From contig CM020513.1 of NCBI GenBank assembly GCA_009823395.1, forward strand, positions 11,245,501-11,309,500: 64,000 nt of DNA, given 5' to 3'. The DNA is from Thamnaconus septentrionalis. Its lineage: Eukaryota > Chordata > Actinopteri > Tetraodontiformes > Monacanthidae. Numbering within the stretch: position 1 is the stretch's first letter; each line of letters starts with the position of its first letter. Under the pieces are notes generated by a model that saw only the letters and a list, made by a program, of their open reading frames with translations, was not told the origin of the DNA and did no database searches. The translations under genes were made by a program, and so were the position numbers. Positions 44,598-59,276 of this stretch are shown one piece after another.

Positions 44598-46277
44598 TCT
44601 AACGCAGGTGGTGGCAAGCGACAGTCGTCTTGGGGGGACAGTGCGACGGAGGGACGACGAGCCGAACAGACAGGCGGTGCTGCGCCGAGGCTCAGCAGCT
44701 GCAGAGGTTTCCTGAGTCGAACCCTTTTCCCTAACAGAGTGCAGCCAACCTCCATTTATGCCCATTGCAGTTCTTAAAATATGCACGTGTGAGGTCACGT
44801 TAGCCTCAAGTCGACTGGGTATGATTTTTTTTTTCTCTCTTGTTGGTATTTTTTTCCCCTTTCCTTTCTCCACACAAGAGCAGGGACATCCATTTTGCCC
44901 CAACCCCCCCACCCACCCTGATGGCAAAATGGTTTTACATAACATGAAGACTGACTGCTTGTGACATAGGGGGCCGGGCTAATCGTGACACTCCTGGGAG
45001 GGCCTGGTGGCGCTGAAGCTAAAAATTTCCTCTGTGGTCATCTCAGGGCAGTGATCCACTTCATCCGGGCAGCCACGAGCAAAGGCGGCCCGAGATGTTA
45101 GAGAGAAGCAACCTGGGAGGGAGCTTTTAAGAAACAGAAATGTGCTTTCACAGCTATCAGGCGGCAGCCTCTCAGCCGCAGCCTATTCATATTGCAGAGC
45201 CCTATACGCTGGCAGGCGGCAGGGGCCGAGGCAGGCGGGGTAGATCCACTGCCGCTCTTGTCCAAGTGCCAGACTTCATCTGCCGAGCCATTACTCTGAA
45301 TGCGGTGAGCCACAGCAGCGAGAGCCACGCGCTCTTGCGAGCCGCGGCTGGTACGTTGGAGCCGGTCCTCGGCTGTAATTTCAGTCACTTTAAGTCGTGA
45401 AATCAGCAGTTTGAGAAATTCCGCCGTTACGTAAAAGAAGATCCAAAAAAAAAAAGGAGGACGGCTGTTCCCAGTTGGAGGACAAACGTTGACACAGGTG
45501 GGTTGTGAGGTCAATGTGCTGCAGGGGCTTTTTTGTTGTTATTTTAAAAAGCCAACATCCGGGCTTTGGCTCTGAGTTTTTCTCACGGATTCCTTTGTTA
45601 CATCAGATTTGACAGGGCATCGATTTTTTTTTTTTTTGCTGCCGTTGGTGTTGACATTACTCCCTTTTCTTGAGTGTTTGTTTGGGGTTTTCTCAGTTTA
45701 AAAACCTTTTATGCTTTGTGATCAAAGCAACAGACCACAAGCTTGAACAGTCTCAGAGACGGTCTCTATGTTTTATATTTACTCTGAAAATCCTCAAAGT
45801 AAATGAAGACTCTCAGTGAAGGAAGCGTTTTTTAAAGTCATAATTCCTGACAGCCTTCCTCAACCTGAAGCTCTGGATGCCAGACTATATAATTATTGTC
45901 AGAAACACTAGAAGAACCCTCTGTTTATGTTACCTCAGGACTGACGGGAGAGTGACAGGCCTCGGGCAAAAACTCATATTCAGGTGTCCCAGGCGGTCAT
46001 CTTCCCCTCTCGTCACCCTGGAGAATTAGTCTCAGCCTCAATCACAAGAGGCGAGAAAGCAGCTGTCTGTCAAATCGCCTGCTTTGTTAGCATACTTAAA
46101 CGTTGTCTACGCGGTGACCTTGCTCTGTGTGGATAATGTTTTTCCAAATTGCATACTGCAATTTTGCAATTTTTTAACTGCCATGTGGCCTTTTTCTTTC
46201 CTTTTGGCTACATTTTTTTCCTTTAAAAGCAAATTATTTTAAAAGGGTACCAGTGACAGTTTGGACAGTTTAGACAA

Positions 46278-46304
46278 ACACACACACACACACACACACA
46301 CACA
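46278..46304. repeat. (CA)n array
   Basis: About 13 CA units. Confidence 0.95.
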
Positions 46305-46584
46305 TGCACCACAAAATATAAACTTGTTGAAGTTAGGACTACGTGAGCTAGCTAGCAATGTTAGTGAGCAAATCGATGCTATTTTGCTAATTCTGGCATG
46401 CCCCTTCAAAAAATGTTCATTGATGGTCGGTATTTTTTTGGACTGTCTAGAATGTGTAAACGGGAGTATTATAGTTATACTTGCAAATATGTTTTTGAAG
46501 TATTTAGAACAGAAGGATTGAATTTGGGGAAAACAGTCGCACATGATCATCATTCACCTGTGCTTTATGGCTGCTTGTTCTGCA

Positions 46585-46730
46585 CTCAGGGTCACAGCTG
46601 TCTTAAGGTTAAAAGGTGGAAGGCCAGAAGACCCGGTTCATCACAAGGCCAACACAGAGCGACAAACAACCGTTGGCACTACGGACAATTTAGAGTTTCC
46701 AATTTGCTTAACGTACATGTTGGGAAGAAG
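46585..46730 (-). repeat. teleost interspersed repeat, copy D (partial)
   Basis: CAGGGTCACAG, then TCATCACAAGGCCAACACAG, GACAAACAACCGTTGG and GACAATTTAGAGTTTCC keep the family order, in the same orientation as copies A and B. Both ends are truncated. Confidence 0.55.
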
Positions 46731-49014
46731 TAGCAGCAGGGAAAGGACCTGACGTGAGCCAACAGCCGGTCTTGTTGGTTGTAGTTACAAAACAAACGCA
46801 AAATCCATGTTCCTTCCAGCAGCTTTTTAATAAACTGGTTTGAATCTGCCGTTTCTACGGCGTCTGACTCCAAAACTAGCGCTGTTCCGACACACCTGTC
46901 GCAGCAACCGCCTGCAGGGAAACACAACCACTCAGCCAACCAGCAGTGTTACTTCACAACTCACTCAGTAAGTCAGTCGTTTAAAAGGCTTCCCCTGCTT
47001 TACTGGAATCCGGCCAAACAGTGATGGAAAATGGAGATCCACCTGGAGCCAAAAAAAGAAGAAAAAAAAAAGTCTGGAACAACCTGAAAACCAGGGGTGT
47101 AGGGAAGTCCCAGTTGGCTATAAACAATTTACCTCTAAGTGACTCTTTCACTTAAGGTGAGACACTTTTCAAAGGGTAAACATCTTCGCTTGGAGGGGCT
47201 ACAAATGGACCATGGGGAGAGCGGTGGACATGGATGCTTAAAGAGGTTAGATTTTAGAGGGCAGGAGTAGAGTTTGTAATCTGAAGACACATGGAGTGGT
47301 TATACAAAAGAAAGTGTTTTTTTTTTTTTTTTTTTATATTAACAATGGCAAAAGAATTCCCTCTCCTTCTTGCTTTGATATTCACCTATCCTCAACCTGG
47401 CCTAAGTGCCTCTGTGATCCCGTGGACGAAAAGTCCAATCTAGTCTACCTGACAGATCTTACAACTGTTGGCAGGTTGTGATGCATGCCATTAAAAAATG
47501 GTTGCTAAAATCCATGGCTCTACATGGCACAGGACCACAAAACATAGGATTCAACATGACGGTATCCCCAAAATAATTAATAAAATCTGATGACGTGACA
47601 AAGAGACAAAATCCATGTTTGTCTTTTGAGAGAAAAATAGCCATAAATTAGCTTCAAGCTTCACTGGATGGGCGGATGGTTTCACTCTGGCCACGCTGAC
47701 CCGTTGACCCACCAGATCTTGGGTTCCTCTGAAGTTCTGCGCGACGGAATACCATGGGATGCTGGCGATGACAGTAATGAGCTTGAACCTGCGACAGGCG
47801 TGGAACTGCAGTCATGCGATAATTAACACAGCCCTGAGTTGTAAGACCTGAAGTTAAGCTTACAAGTTGTAACTTTCCCCCCCCGAAGCATTTACGGTAG
47901 GAGCGTACACCCCGGATTTGAAGAATGCACTTTGGGGTCTGTTACACGGGCATAGTGTCAATTCCCAACCCTCAGCTGAAACGCCTCGGCTTGGGTAAGT
48001 TGATAGCAACCTTGCCGAGCAGCTAGCTATTTGCTCGGAGGGCTGGACAGCTCGGCTTGTTTCTAGTGTTTCAGAGCTGCTATTTTATTCATCTGCTGTA
48101 GCCGCGGGATCATTCACGCCAACTGGGCTTCTAACTTCATACCATCTTGAGCTCAGAGAGTGCAGTTACATAGCAACCTCTGCTGTGCGGCCCTACTTTG
48201 AGGCAATTAGAGGGTAAGGCAAGTTGACAGAAACTTTAGCAAGTAATTCATATTGGAGTGGGGAAAAAAATAGATGCTGGCAAATTAAGAGTGAGGGAAA
48301 GTTGAGAGGCCACGCAGAGTTAAGCCCGCGGTTGCAAGGAGAGCGAAGGCATGAAAGCACCAAAGCACCAAACAACGGAAAAGTTCAACCCCCAAGCAAC
48401 ACAAGATTAACAATTTACACCCGAGGGAAGTCCACAAGTAGTGCTGCTTTATTGCTTTGCACATCACCAAAAACACTTGCAGGCAACAAACCAAGAGCTT
48501 GCTAGCGAAGTTCACCAATCAGGAACACGGACCCTCCCCACTTTGGTAACTAACGAGCCAGAAAACTATCTTCCTCTTGTGCCTGCTGACAGCAAACACA
48601 GTGTACATCAATAAAACGTCATTGCCAGCCACAGCCAGCCACTTGCTCATGCATGCCATGGTTTCAAATCTGTAGTGTGTTCTTGGCGACCGATGGCAGC
48701 TTGCAGTTGGGTCTCTTGGTTTCAGAGTTGGCCTCCAACTCCTTGTCAACATAAAACCATAATGCGACACGTCACGGTGTCCTGATAAATAAGTAAAAGT
48801 TTCAATCTCCATCTAAAATTTTAGCCCAATATAAATGCGAAACAGAGATCATGCAGGCTCTTTGCTGGCCATTCATTCGTATCCCACTAAGCTCTCAGTC
48901 CAAGGGCCCAATTTTCAGGAAAAACCTCTCAAACACGATGGTTTGGAGTGGAACTGCACGGATCAATAGATGAATAGGTCGATTTTCATTCTGCCATTTA
49001 AAATTAAACAACAT

Positions 49015-49073
<59 letters not shown>
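49015..49073. repeat. (GATA)n tetranucleotide array
   Basis: About 14 uninterrupted GATA units. Confidence 0.97.
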
Positions 49074-51400
49074 TTGAACAAATTCTTGGCTTCCGTTTCA
49101 CATTGCAGAAAAAAAACAAAAAACAATTCTGTCGAGACGCCACTGTGCTGCAACCCACCACGGCATTAAAAGTTGCTTCGCCCTGCAGCTACGTGTTTTT
49201 CAGTCTGACGTTTCGGCAGCGGTGTGCCGGCGAGGCAGAGTCACGACGAGCCAAATCGCGCTGGCATGCTGGAGAATACAGAGGAACCTACCTGGCTTCG
49301 AGAGGCTTAATCAGCATGTACAAATGCGTTTGCCAGGAGCTCGATTATAGCAGATGCTCATTTCCATGTAAGTCACACACTGGTGGGCTCAGTCAAAGCG
49401 TGTACCATAAACAGGAGGGGACAAAATTCCCAAGATTGCACTGGGATTATTTGCTGACAAAACTACCAGGTTTTATACGGCCAGCCCACCTCCATTTGGA
49501 GGGTCTGCTTGGCACTATTTAATTCCTCCTGTGACCACATCGCATTTACACGGTACGCTGGGAAAATAAAACAGGGGGGGAAAAAAACAAAAAACAGCCT
49601 CTTTGTTTACCGAGATACATTTTCACATCGAGGCTTTCAGCTTCCAGCTTCAGAGACCACAGCCTCATGAGACCTGCAATGAGGCTTCATCCAGGTTCGG
49701 TGTTCCTCCTCACCGCATATAAACAGAGGTTATGGAGCAGCTCCCCGGGCATTCTGGCAGCCCTTCAAGTTCAACATCCATCGCCAGGCACTTTTATTTG
49801 TTCTGCGCCAACCTCCACCGCCAGCCCAGCTTCACTCTAACCGTCCTTTCAGGGCAACTCTTCCACACTGTGACCAGCCCGTTCCGTTTTGCATTTGAGG
49901 ATACAACACGATTGGTTCCCAATTATTGCAATGAGACTTTACTTAAAAATGTATGTCCTTCAGCAGGGAAGAATCTGATTAGGACGCAACGTGGGAATTC
50001 AATAGTATAGTGGGTCGCAGCGAAATGTAGGGGAACAGGCCTGAATCTGCAACATGTTAAAGCAATGAAAACAAGCTGTTTGGATTCCATTGGACCGATG
50101 GATTTTTCCAAACAAGATCAAGCTGGTGAGCCGGTACACAGCGGTTCAGAGTGGTGTTTGTTATTAGTCATAGAGTCAGTCTCATGGCTAGGACACAGTG
50201 ATAATAACCAGTTAAAATGTAATCTACTGTTAGACGTGTTAGTATAATAATAAATATAAAATATGTGTTAATATCAAAAGTTTAACATTAAAGGTTAACA
50301 TTATGGCCAATTCCAGATTTGATGAATTCATTCTGTCGGCCTACTTCCAAAAAGAAATAAGGTTTGAGTAATGTCTTTCAGTCAGCCTAAAGAGAATGTT
50401 TTGTGTTTTATCTCTGCCTGTGGCTCAGCCTGGAACAGCTCAATGCTAAAGAGCTGAAAAAGTCTGATTTTCATAATCGAGAGAAATTAATTGGTTAAAA
50501 TTAAGATGTTCTCCTTTCATGGGAATCTTGCTCATTTTTTTGCAGAACCCTTTATACAGACTTGCACAGTTTGATAATTTATTACAGTAAACATGAATCC
50601 TTTATCTGGACTATGGTGCATCACTGTTCCCGGAATGGAGCGGTCTCACATCAGTAGGTACGTTACAGCTCACTGTGCCCGCTGTCAGTCACCTGACACT
50701 CACGGGCGGAAGGTGCAAGTCTCGACTAGGAAAAGAGAGAAGGAAAACATGACAGCCTCCAGTTTTACCGTGGAGGTGTCCTCTTAATATAACACAGGAA
50801 GCTCCACGCCCATAACACTGCATCTGGGCTTTTTTTTTGCACCTGTGTAATAGAAAAAACAAAAAACAACAACACTCCAGCAACTACAACTAACCCTCAA
50901 CATCAAAAGGCGACTGGGTCTGCTTAGTTTTTAGCTTTTTATCTCTGTTCTGGAACCATCTGAGTCGTGCACAATAAATCAGGGGCACTGGAGGCGAGAC
51001 AGGCTGGAACTGCAAGTGGGATTTTTCTGTGTCGCGACACGAACAAGATGCTAATGCCAGATGGTAAACAACGGCAGCGACCTTGCGCGAGTGTCCTGCA
51101 GTGTGTCTGCACTATCAGTGCCAGTGGCCAGGCAGGAGTTTGTCGTGACTGTGGCCCACACAAAGTGCTGCTTTCTTCCAAACTCGCCCAACTACTGGTG
51201 AAGAATCTTTTTTGTAACAGCAGAGCCCAAGCAACCCTGAGTGCAGGAAAAAGCGGGTATCAAAAATGGATGGGGGATGGATGGATGGACATTCAACAGA
51301 ATCGGAAAACTACCCAGCATGCCAGGTTAAGGCTGACCTTAAGCTCGAGGTGTGTTGTTGTTGTTGTTTTTTTAGTTGAAATGTAGCTCTTTTTAGCCCT

Positions 51401-51497
51401 GCGATGGCCTGGCAACCCCACCTTCACTCTCAGACTGCCTGGGAGAGTTTCCTGCAACCTCATGACCCTAATCAGTGATAGGAAATCGATGGATAGT
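51401..51497 (+). repeat. teleost interspersed repeat, copy E (short)
   Basis: CTGCGATGGCCTGGCAACC, then CAACCTCATGACCCTAATCAG and GATAGGAAATCGATGGATAG represent the 3' end of the family in the same orientation as copy C. A separate GGATGGATGGA string lies upstream at 51269-51289. Confidence 0.55.
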
Positions 51498-51527
51498 CCG
51501 GAGGCTACAAAAATTCCCTCTATTTTC

Positions 51528-51529
<2 letters not shown>

Positions 51530-51574
<45 letters not shown>
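51530..51574. repeat. (CA)n array
   Basis: About 21 CA units ending in ATATACAC. Confidence 0.96.
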
Positions 51575-51579
<5 letters not shown>

Positions 51580-51891
51580 TAGTCAAAGTCAAGTCTTTTC
51601 TTTCATTCTCATGACTATTGACATTGCAGTTTCTCACTCAAGGCATCACAACTACGTATCAACACACATGGAATTAGTTAGGAAACAACAAAAGTAATGT
51701 GTTTTTCTTTGCAGCATAATTCCATATATCTTGCTCATATATTTGATGTCTTTGGTATCTATCTGCAGTATAAAAAGTTGTAAAGATAAGGAAAAAAATT
51801 GCATGAGAAGGTGTGTGCAAATTCTTGACTGGTAGTGTATGTATATAGGTAGAATGTAGTTTTTTTCAAATATATATATGTCTTGAATTTG

Positions 51892-51893
<2 letters not shown>

Positions 51894-51928
<35 letters not shown>
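51894..51928. repeat. (CA)n array
   Basis: About 17 CA units, 320 bp from the preceding array and in the same orientation. Confidence 0.96.
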
Positions 51929-51929
<1 letters not shown>

Positions 51930-53003
51930 TAAAGGAAGAAAAACAGTGTTGCTCTGGAACGGCTCAAGACTCCTTGGACTGATGTTGAAATGCTGGGTCA
52001 TTCCGGTGCATTGTCCACCCTGAGAACGGCAACTTTAAAAACTTGCGGCTTTCTCTGCACCGTCCCCCAAAAAAACATTATTTCCCACACACCATTAATG
52101 GAACAGAATAGGCTGTCAAAAGCCATTTCATTTTTTTTCCCCCCCCTTCTTCCCCGAGTGCTGCAAAAACCCCTAGAAATGAGTGTCTCCGCAATCCGAA
52201 TTTCAAACATCCCATCCGGTGACATTAGGACGGTGGCGGCTTGCAGTCAATTACCGGCGGAACAGCCGACCCACCGCAGAAACTTTCTGATGGTGTTGTG
52301 TCTGCTCCGCCGCGAGGAGATTGATCCGAAACACATGATCAGCTAAGCGGCGGTCAGATGACTGATGACGTCAATCAAGATGGAAAAACAGCCACTTGTT
52401 CTGCTTCTGAGAAGAAGAATCTTCTGCCGCCTTAAACTTTCCGGCTTTTTAACATCAAGTGGTGGGTGGATTTTGAATCCAGCCTGCCGATGGTTGCGGG
52501 AGGCGGGGGATCCATTTCATCCTGCATCATTTTTCATGCAGAAAATAGAATACGAACCTGGGAGATCATTCAAATTACTTTTGAGAGGCACCTTTTGCGT
52601 TTGAAGAGCGTGGAAAAACGTGCCAATTTCGGGAAACGCACACGTGAAACTCAGCAAATCCTGAAGGACAAACATAAGCAGGCTTAGTCCGTGTTTTCTG
52701 TGGCGCACTGCAGTTTGAGACGACATAAAAAAGACGGAGAAATGAATTAATATGTAAATGGAATGCACACTTCCCTCCCTTTTTATGTAGTTCACACTGA
52801 CGCTTATGTAACTGTACCGTGCCGGAAGTCTCGCGCGTATGTGAGGGGAGGAAAAAAAAAAACTTGTTAACCTAAAACCAGCTCATCATTGCGGGAAAAC
52901 AATCACTGACTTGTGCAATCAAGGAGAAAATAGCAAAAATCAAGTCGATTAGATCTGATCGGGTTCTGCAAATTCCTTTTTTTTTTTTTTTTTTTTTATA
53001 CTA

Positions 53004-53028
53004 ACACACACACACACACACACACACA
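53004..53028. repeat. (CA)n array after poly-T
   Basis: About 12 CA units preceded by a T run of about 20 (52978-52997). Confidence 0.94.
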
Positions 53029-53607
53029 ATCGTATACATCTGCACCTTGGCCTGTTTATGAGCCCAGTTACAAAAACAGATGGGGGCGTCGAGTCTTGCT
53101 TGGGAAAAAAAAAATAAAACGCTGACTTCATGACGAAAGCATCTATCAGCACATCTCATCAATGGGCTTCACCCCCGTCTCCGCCGCCGCGGGGTCAGGG
53201 GTTCAAGTGTACCCGTGGGTTTCATGTCCAATGAGCTCCAGCTGCCGGCGCCTTTCAAGCTATCCGATGCGATTCCTTCCCTTTGGTTTTATTATTTCCC
53301 CTTCTGAGGAGGGATCTCTGCCTCGACGGCCACCCGTCAGATGTCACCCTGAAAACCCCAAACGCTGGGCCGAGCGCCGCGGAAATATGATTAATTCAAC
53401 ACCTGACTTTTCAAGGCCGCGCCTGTGTCAGCCCGGAGTTGCTGTTTCAGATTGAAACATTGAGGAAGATTGAGTTTTCCCCTTGGACTTAGTCCTCTGG
53501 GAAACGCAGCGGGGCCAATTGTGGATTCATCCCTCGCCGTGACTGCGGCGCTGGGTTAAAATGAGCAGGGGTGAGGGCGCGTGTGAGGGGAGGGGAGGTG
53601 AGGGGAA

Positions 53608-53636
53608 AACACACGCACACACACACACACACACAA
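53608..53636. repeat. (CA)n array
   Basis: CA repeat with one CG interruption. Confidence 0.92.
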
Positions 53637-56117
53637 ACAAGTGGGAGCATATGGAATGCAAAGTAAATGAAGGCCCAGAAAAAAGCTGTTCCGACATACT
53701 TGGCATGCATATCTTTCGGGGGAATGAAGGAAAAAAAGAGGAGGCGGAGAGGAAAATGAAGAAGCGGCGGGGCGGTTTTGATCAAATTTCACGAGACAAC
53801 AATCTCGCTCGCAGGCGTCCGACGGAGCGCGAGAGCCTCCCTCCCCCCGGTATGGAAACAGGTAAATGATGATATGGACCTTTTCCGATTCCCTCTGATC
53901 TGATTAGCGGAGAAATGATGCATTTAGCTAATGAAGCCACAACCGGGCGAGGCATTAAACTAATGAAATGGCCCTGTATACCGTTTGATGTCTGACGGTG
54001 CGCAACAAAACAGATGAGTTCAGCGGGTCTCGAGCCCGGGCCTGCTGGCAGCCGGCCTGCTGGGGGAACCAGCGCCGGAGATCAGGTGTGTTGGCGGCAG
54101 CGGTGGCGGCGGAGGGTTTAAAGAAACTGAAAGCAGGGAGAATCGGGACGGAGGGGCTTTGCGTGGAAGGCTAAGTGCTCCAGCAGAAACCCACACTGAG
54201 CACATTTACTCCTGAGTGGCATGAAACAAAGGCTGAGGCGGGGCACTCGACACAAAGGCCAATTTTAACTCATTCTTTGAATTTTCTCCTGTGTGGAATA
54301 AGATTGTCGGAGCACGTGCAGACAGTCCGCCTCCACTTGGGTACCTACACATGCACACACAAAAACAAAGACACGGGTCTTTTCTTCGCACATAAACCCA
54401 TTGGCCATAAGCACTTTGGGGGCGTTGGTGGTGACGGCAAAGGCAGGTTTCCAAGTCAACCAAGAGTTTTTCCCCCCCCTTCTTTTCCATTGTCCAACAG
54501 CCGTGCTGCAAGGGTCGACGTAACGCTCATCGACAATTTTCAATTTCGAGAATGAAAAATAGGAAATTGGAAAATGTCCCTCATTGTATTGCATTGTATG
54601 GCTGACGAGATAAACTCATAATTTACATTATGACGTAGTTTTTTTCCCCCGGCTTTCCAGTGCATAATGAAACGAATAATTGAAAAGTCAAAAAGTCTGC
54701 AAGTTTTTTTTGTTTTATTTCTGCATTTTGGGTTGTCAAAGCAAGCTTTGCCAGAAATCGCGTCTCAATGGCCGGCGGCAACAGCTTGCCGAGGTGTTTT
54801 TGAGATGCTATGGGCTTCGCAAACACGTGCAGCTGCTGGACAGAAGGAAACAAAAGCCTCCGAGTCTGTAAAGTTCTCTGATCTGTCTGACGCTCAAGAC
54901 GACTCTCTGAAAGATCAAACGACAAGTTCCTGTTGAGACATTTTTCTCGTGCTTGACACTGTCGAAACCTTTCAATGGTGAGGGTATCACTATTTCATGC
55001 TTCTACCTAAATGCCGTACTTTCTTATATATCCTGTCACTGTAGCATGGGCATTTTTACATTTTGTATAAATTTCATTCCTAAAGTCGAATATCCCCAAC
55101 TTTTTTGTGAGTTGTTATTCTGCTCTTGACTCCGATTCTGGGGGCAGACAGTGGACCGGTTCCAGTCCATCTGAGATATCTGGAGGTCACGCTACAAGAC
55201 ATTAAAACTATCTTGCCTTATACAGCGGAGATGTGGGTGCGGGGAGTAGAGCTCTAGGATGACAGATTTTATTTATTTATTAGCTGAGAGGGTCAAATGA
55301 AAGACACTAGCTGGCTGCTTTGTTCCAATTGTACCATCCATCATTTTTGAAGCTTGGCTTATATAACAAACTCGCAGTCGGTGTAACTTCATCTGCTTTA
55401 CTTTCAGCCCCTCCTTTAGCCATGCCACTGATACTGTGGCGACAGGCTTGTTGGGGACTAATATGGGGACAAATATCTCATGGATTTCCTTGTAGGAGTA
55501 GAGCAGGAAGTTGCTGAGTTGCGGCACTCCCCGCTTGTGTCAGAGGAGGATGGCTACAGAGATGGTTTTTGTGCATCTCATATCGGCTAGATTACATCTT
55601 TCCAATTTTGTCCAACACCATGATCTTGAACCTAAAGGTTTTAGATTGTCTTTAGACTTCAACAGTATTGTATTACTGTACCGTACGGCCCTGTAGTACT
55701 TACTGGGGCTGGATTAATTCTTCCCAGAACCCGGGGGGAGCTTCTCAAAGGCCTACTAGAGATTTCATCAAATGTTTCCAAACCCAGTGGGTCCAAGTAC
55801 GACAAACTTGTTGATTGAAATGCACCTAAGACACAACTGGGAAAGCAACAACTACTACACTGGGATTTATGAACCATGTCGCTACCATTATGGATCACCA
55901 TACTGCAAACACACCTCTAGAGGCTTTTTTTAATGACTCCTTTGAAAAGATAAATAAATAAAAAAATCAATCTAAATGCTGCCAGTGGACAGTTTATCGT
56001 CAGTGCACCGCGTGCAGTTAGTGTTCATATTACCCCGGTGCCTACAGTGACAATGGCTGCTAGTGTGCATAAATGATAATGATACTGATTAACATTAACA
56101 AAATGATCCTGACATAT

Positions 56118-56156
56118 AAAAAAATATATATATATATATATATATAAATATATGTA
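56118..56156. repeat. (TA)n array
   Basis: About 18 TA units with two AAA interruptions. Confidence 0.9.
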
Positions 56157-59100
56157 TCAGGAAGGGTGTTTGTGCACAGCCTTAGTTTGTCTTGTGCCAC
56201 CTCAGACTGTTCATGGAGCCCACAGCTCAGAAAATGCCAACACTTTAATTAGGAAGCCGGAAGCTCCAAACACATTCAGGTTTTGTTCCTGTTTTTCTTG
56301 AACATTTGTTAATTTCACATTATGCATATTTTACACCACAGCTGATTCCTCTAAGTCACGCACTGAATGAGCCTTCGCAAGATTTGTTGTGATTTCTAAT
56401 GACGCAAAATGGCCAAAGAGTCATCCCGGGACATTTGAGCAAAAAGCACAATTATTGCAAGCTCATGTCACGCAAGAGAAATAGAATATTTTCACAAAAC
56501 CCATTGAATTGCGAAATCCTCTGAACCGAACGGACCAGCCTTTTGTCTAATGGGCTGAACTTTCGCCGAGAATGCAGGCAATGGACCTGTGCTAATGACA
56601 ACTTATTGGCGCTGTTCGCCGTTTAACGGCGCGGGCAAAATCAAATGAGAACATTGTAATTCCCAGCACCCGAGGCCTTTCATTTGGGCCGGCGCCGGAA
56701 TTGCGCTGTTTGCTTGTTTCAAACCGCGCTCGAAATACCGTGGGTTATTCGGCAGGCCGGCGGTAGCCGCGGCAGCATAATGGAGGTTATTCTGTAGTCC
56801 CCACAGAGAAAAAGACAGAGGAGGGGAAAACAAACCTGCATTAAGAATATAAATGACACCAGAGAGGCGGAGTAGTCTGTTTTCCTCAGGAACTCACGTG
56901 TGGTTCTTTTAAAGACGCTCCGAGAGGAAACGGTCCTGTCGCCGCGGGCGGTGAGGGCCTCGATGCGCTTAAGCGCCGGTTCATGAAACATTAGATTCAG
57001 CCGAGAAATCTCGACGGCGCAGCGGGCGAGGCAGGAAACAAATGGGCAGACGTGCCGTAGATGTTACGATGATGCTTACGACGGAACCTTAAGTCGGATC
57101 AGAGCCAACCTCGAAGTCAAACACATGCGCCGTCTTGAAGCCATTATCCCCACCTAATGTGTTTTGCACTCGTCCGCTCAGGTGTCGCTCCTTTTTACAC
57201 ACGGCACAAATCACGGCCAGGTGTGGCCGTCGCCCCTGGTTACAACGCGGCTGCAAGGGGGGGGGCTGGCGGAACGCCGGAGCCGAGGAGACGCGACTCT
57301 CATCAGGACGTCTGGCCGAGCGAGCGAGTCGTGGTACACCGAGCCGAGACCGGATCCATTAGGCAGGGGCCAGGCTATAAATCAGAGTACAGTCGGGCAC
57401 AACCGGGGGACGAACACACACGCGGTCGACGTGGAGCGAAAGCTCTTCATAAACCCACACAATCCAACGCAGGTTTGACACACCTGCGTGGTGCCACAGT
57501 TAACACGGATCAAGCAACGTTCAGTGGGTTGGAAAAGGAAAACGCATTTTCTGGACTTAATGCAGACGCCACGGATGCTGTGTTCCTGATTTACATGAAG
57601 CCTGTGGTCATGTTCGGATGTGTCACACTGGGTGGGCACGGGTCCAGACCTACCCTGGAGTGGAGGCGCTTTAGCAGGTGTCGTTTGCCAGGTGCACAGC
57701 CTCAAAGGTTGCCAAAGATATGCCGAACCGTGGAAATAGCAGCAGGCCTTTCTTTTATTGTTTTTTTTTTTGTCTTTTAATTTTGACAAACACCGACTGA
57801 AAAAAAATTGATTGAATGAGCAGAAGAGGAGTTTTTAACAAACTTTCTTTTTCTTTTTTTTACAGTGCTGCAATGCGAATGAAGTAAAAAAAAAAAAAAA
57901 AAAAAGTCTACCTGGAAAGAAACTAACACAAGATTTTACAATAACAGCATGAGAATGACAGACAAAAAGTCTTGTGGCCATCTGGGAGGGATTCAATTCC
58001 AACATTTGAACACGCACCCTCCCAAAGTAAAAAGGCAAAAAAAAAAAAGGTAAAAAAAAAAACAGTCGCAGTGTTTCAATTACTTTTCTGTCTTCTGCCT
58101 CACTTTCATTTCTCATCCCACTCCTGTCCCGGCGCAGCCCCCCTTTCATCTCCCCAACTGTTTCTCCTCTTCCATCAGCCGCGCGCAGATATGAGCGCAA
58201 GGCAAATGTGTCGGCATCGCGCGACGCGTCGGCCGGATGTGGTGGGAGGAGGGGGTCCACAGAGGAACCTTGATGTGCCTCCGCGCAGAGACGCGGGGCG
58301 GCGGATGCACCTCATAAATCTAAATAACTATAAGGTGCTATTTTAGAAGGCGGGCACGCGCGGGGAATGCTAAACAAATGGCCGCCGCTGATCTGAGGAG
58401 CGCCGGAATCCGTCGACGCCGCAACGGCGTGAATCAAACATCACGGGCGCCGTCAGATCCAGCAGACCCGATCCTTCAGATAAATGCGCTTAGGGACGTC
58501 TCGGGGGTACGGCGTCCGCCTGCGCCACGGCGGACGGCCTCGTCATCGTGACGAGATGATAACTGGGCCTCCAGTTTAATGTCATAACATGAAGTAATCC
58601 TCTTAAGGGATGCGATGCCGGCTGATCTGCAGACAAAGGGAGCCTCAGGAGGGACAAACAAAGGCTGCGGCACCTCAACCAGCGCCGCCGACAGCGGGCA
58701 GCTGCCGCCGTTTGCGACACGGCACACGAAATACCACCACGCTGGTAGCACACGCCTGACGTAAACACACAAATCCTGCCCGCCCAACCCGCGAGTTGAG
58801 ATATTGTTTTGAGTTTTTTTTTTTATTCATAACCAGGATGTGTTATTTATATCGAAGTGATGAAAGGCTCTGGCAAACACCGTAGGAAGTGTCTCTCGCA
58901 ACACACAGGAAGCACTTCTGCAACCTTGGGAGCCGTGCAACAGAATTTCGGAATGCGTCTGACAAGATGCAGGACCTTTGGAGCGGTGCCAGTCTTCATT
59001 TTCAGCCCACTGACAACATCGGGGGAAAAAATAGGAAAGTGCCTTCTCAAAAATAGTCCTGAGATGTATTTCCAGTCCAGGTGAAATGATTCTTAAATCC

Positions 59101-59276
59101 TCTGCATCCCACTTATGTAAGGGTTTGGCAACAGTGACACACAACATGGGAAGGGGATGGGAAAATAAAAATGCATCCGAGATCCAAAAGCATTCATACT
59201 ATTTGTTTAGAAATCAAAGCTGCTACTACTATGCAATGTCACTTCAACAATAACATGTCATAGTTTAAAGTCATGG

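Larger units (their letters stand above)
37570..46580. other. non-coding stretch with LINE and interspersed repeat copies
   Basis: Contents beyond the listed elements are T-rich and A-rich runs (e.g. 38850-38885) and GC-rich patches around 38590-38620 (GGGC tetramers) and 42200. No exon is recognised. Confidence 0.6.
46735..59270. other. non-coding stretch, microsatellite rich
   Basis: It carries five CA, GATA or TA arrays, long T runs (47317-47335, 52978-52997) and an A run at 57886-57905. The longest open frame (57157-57780, plus) has no recognisable domain. No exon is recognised. Confidence 0.6.

Noticed and set aside
57157..57780. 207-codon plus-strand open frame
   Set aside because: No recognised motif and three overlapping frames are also long; looks like chance openness in CpG-rich sequence.
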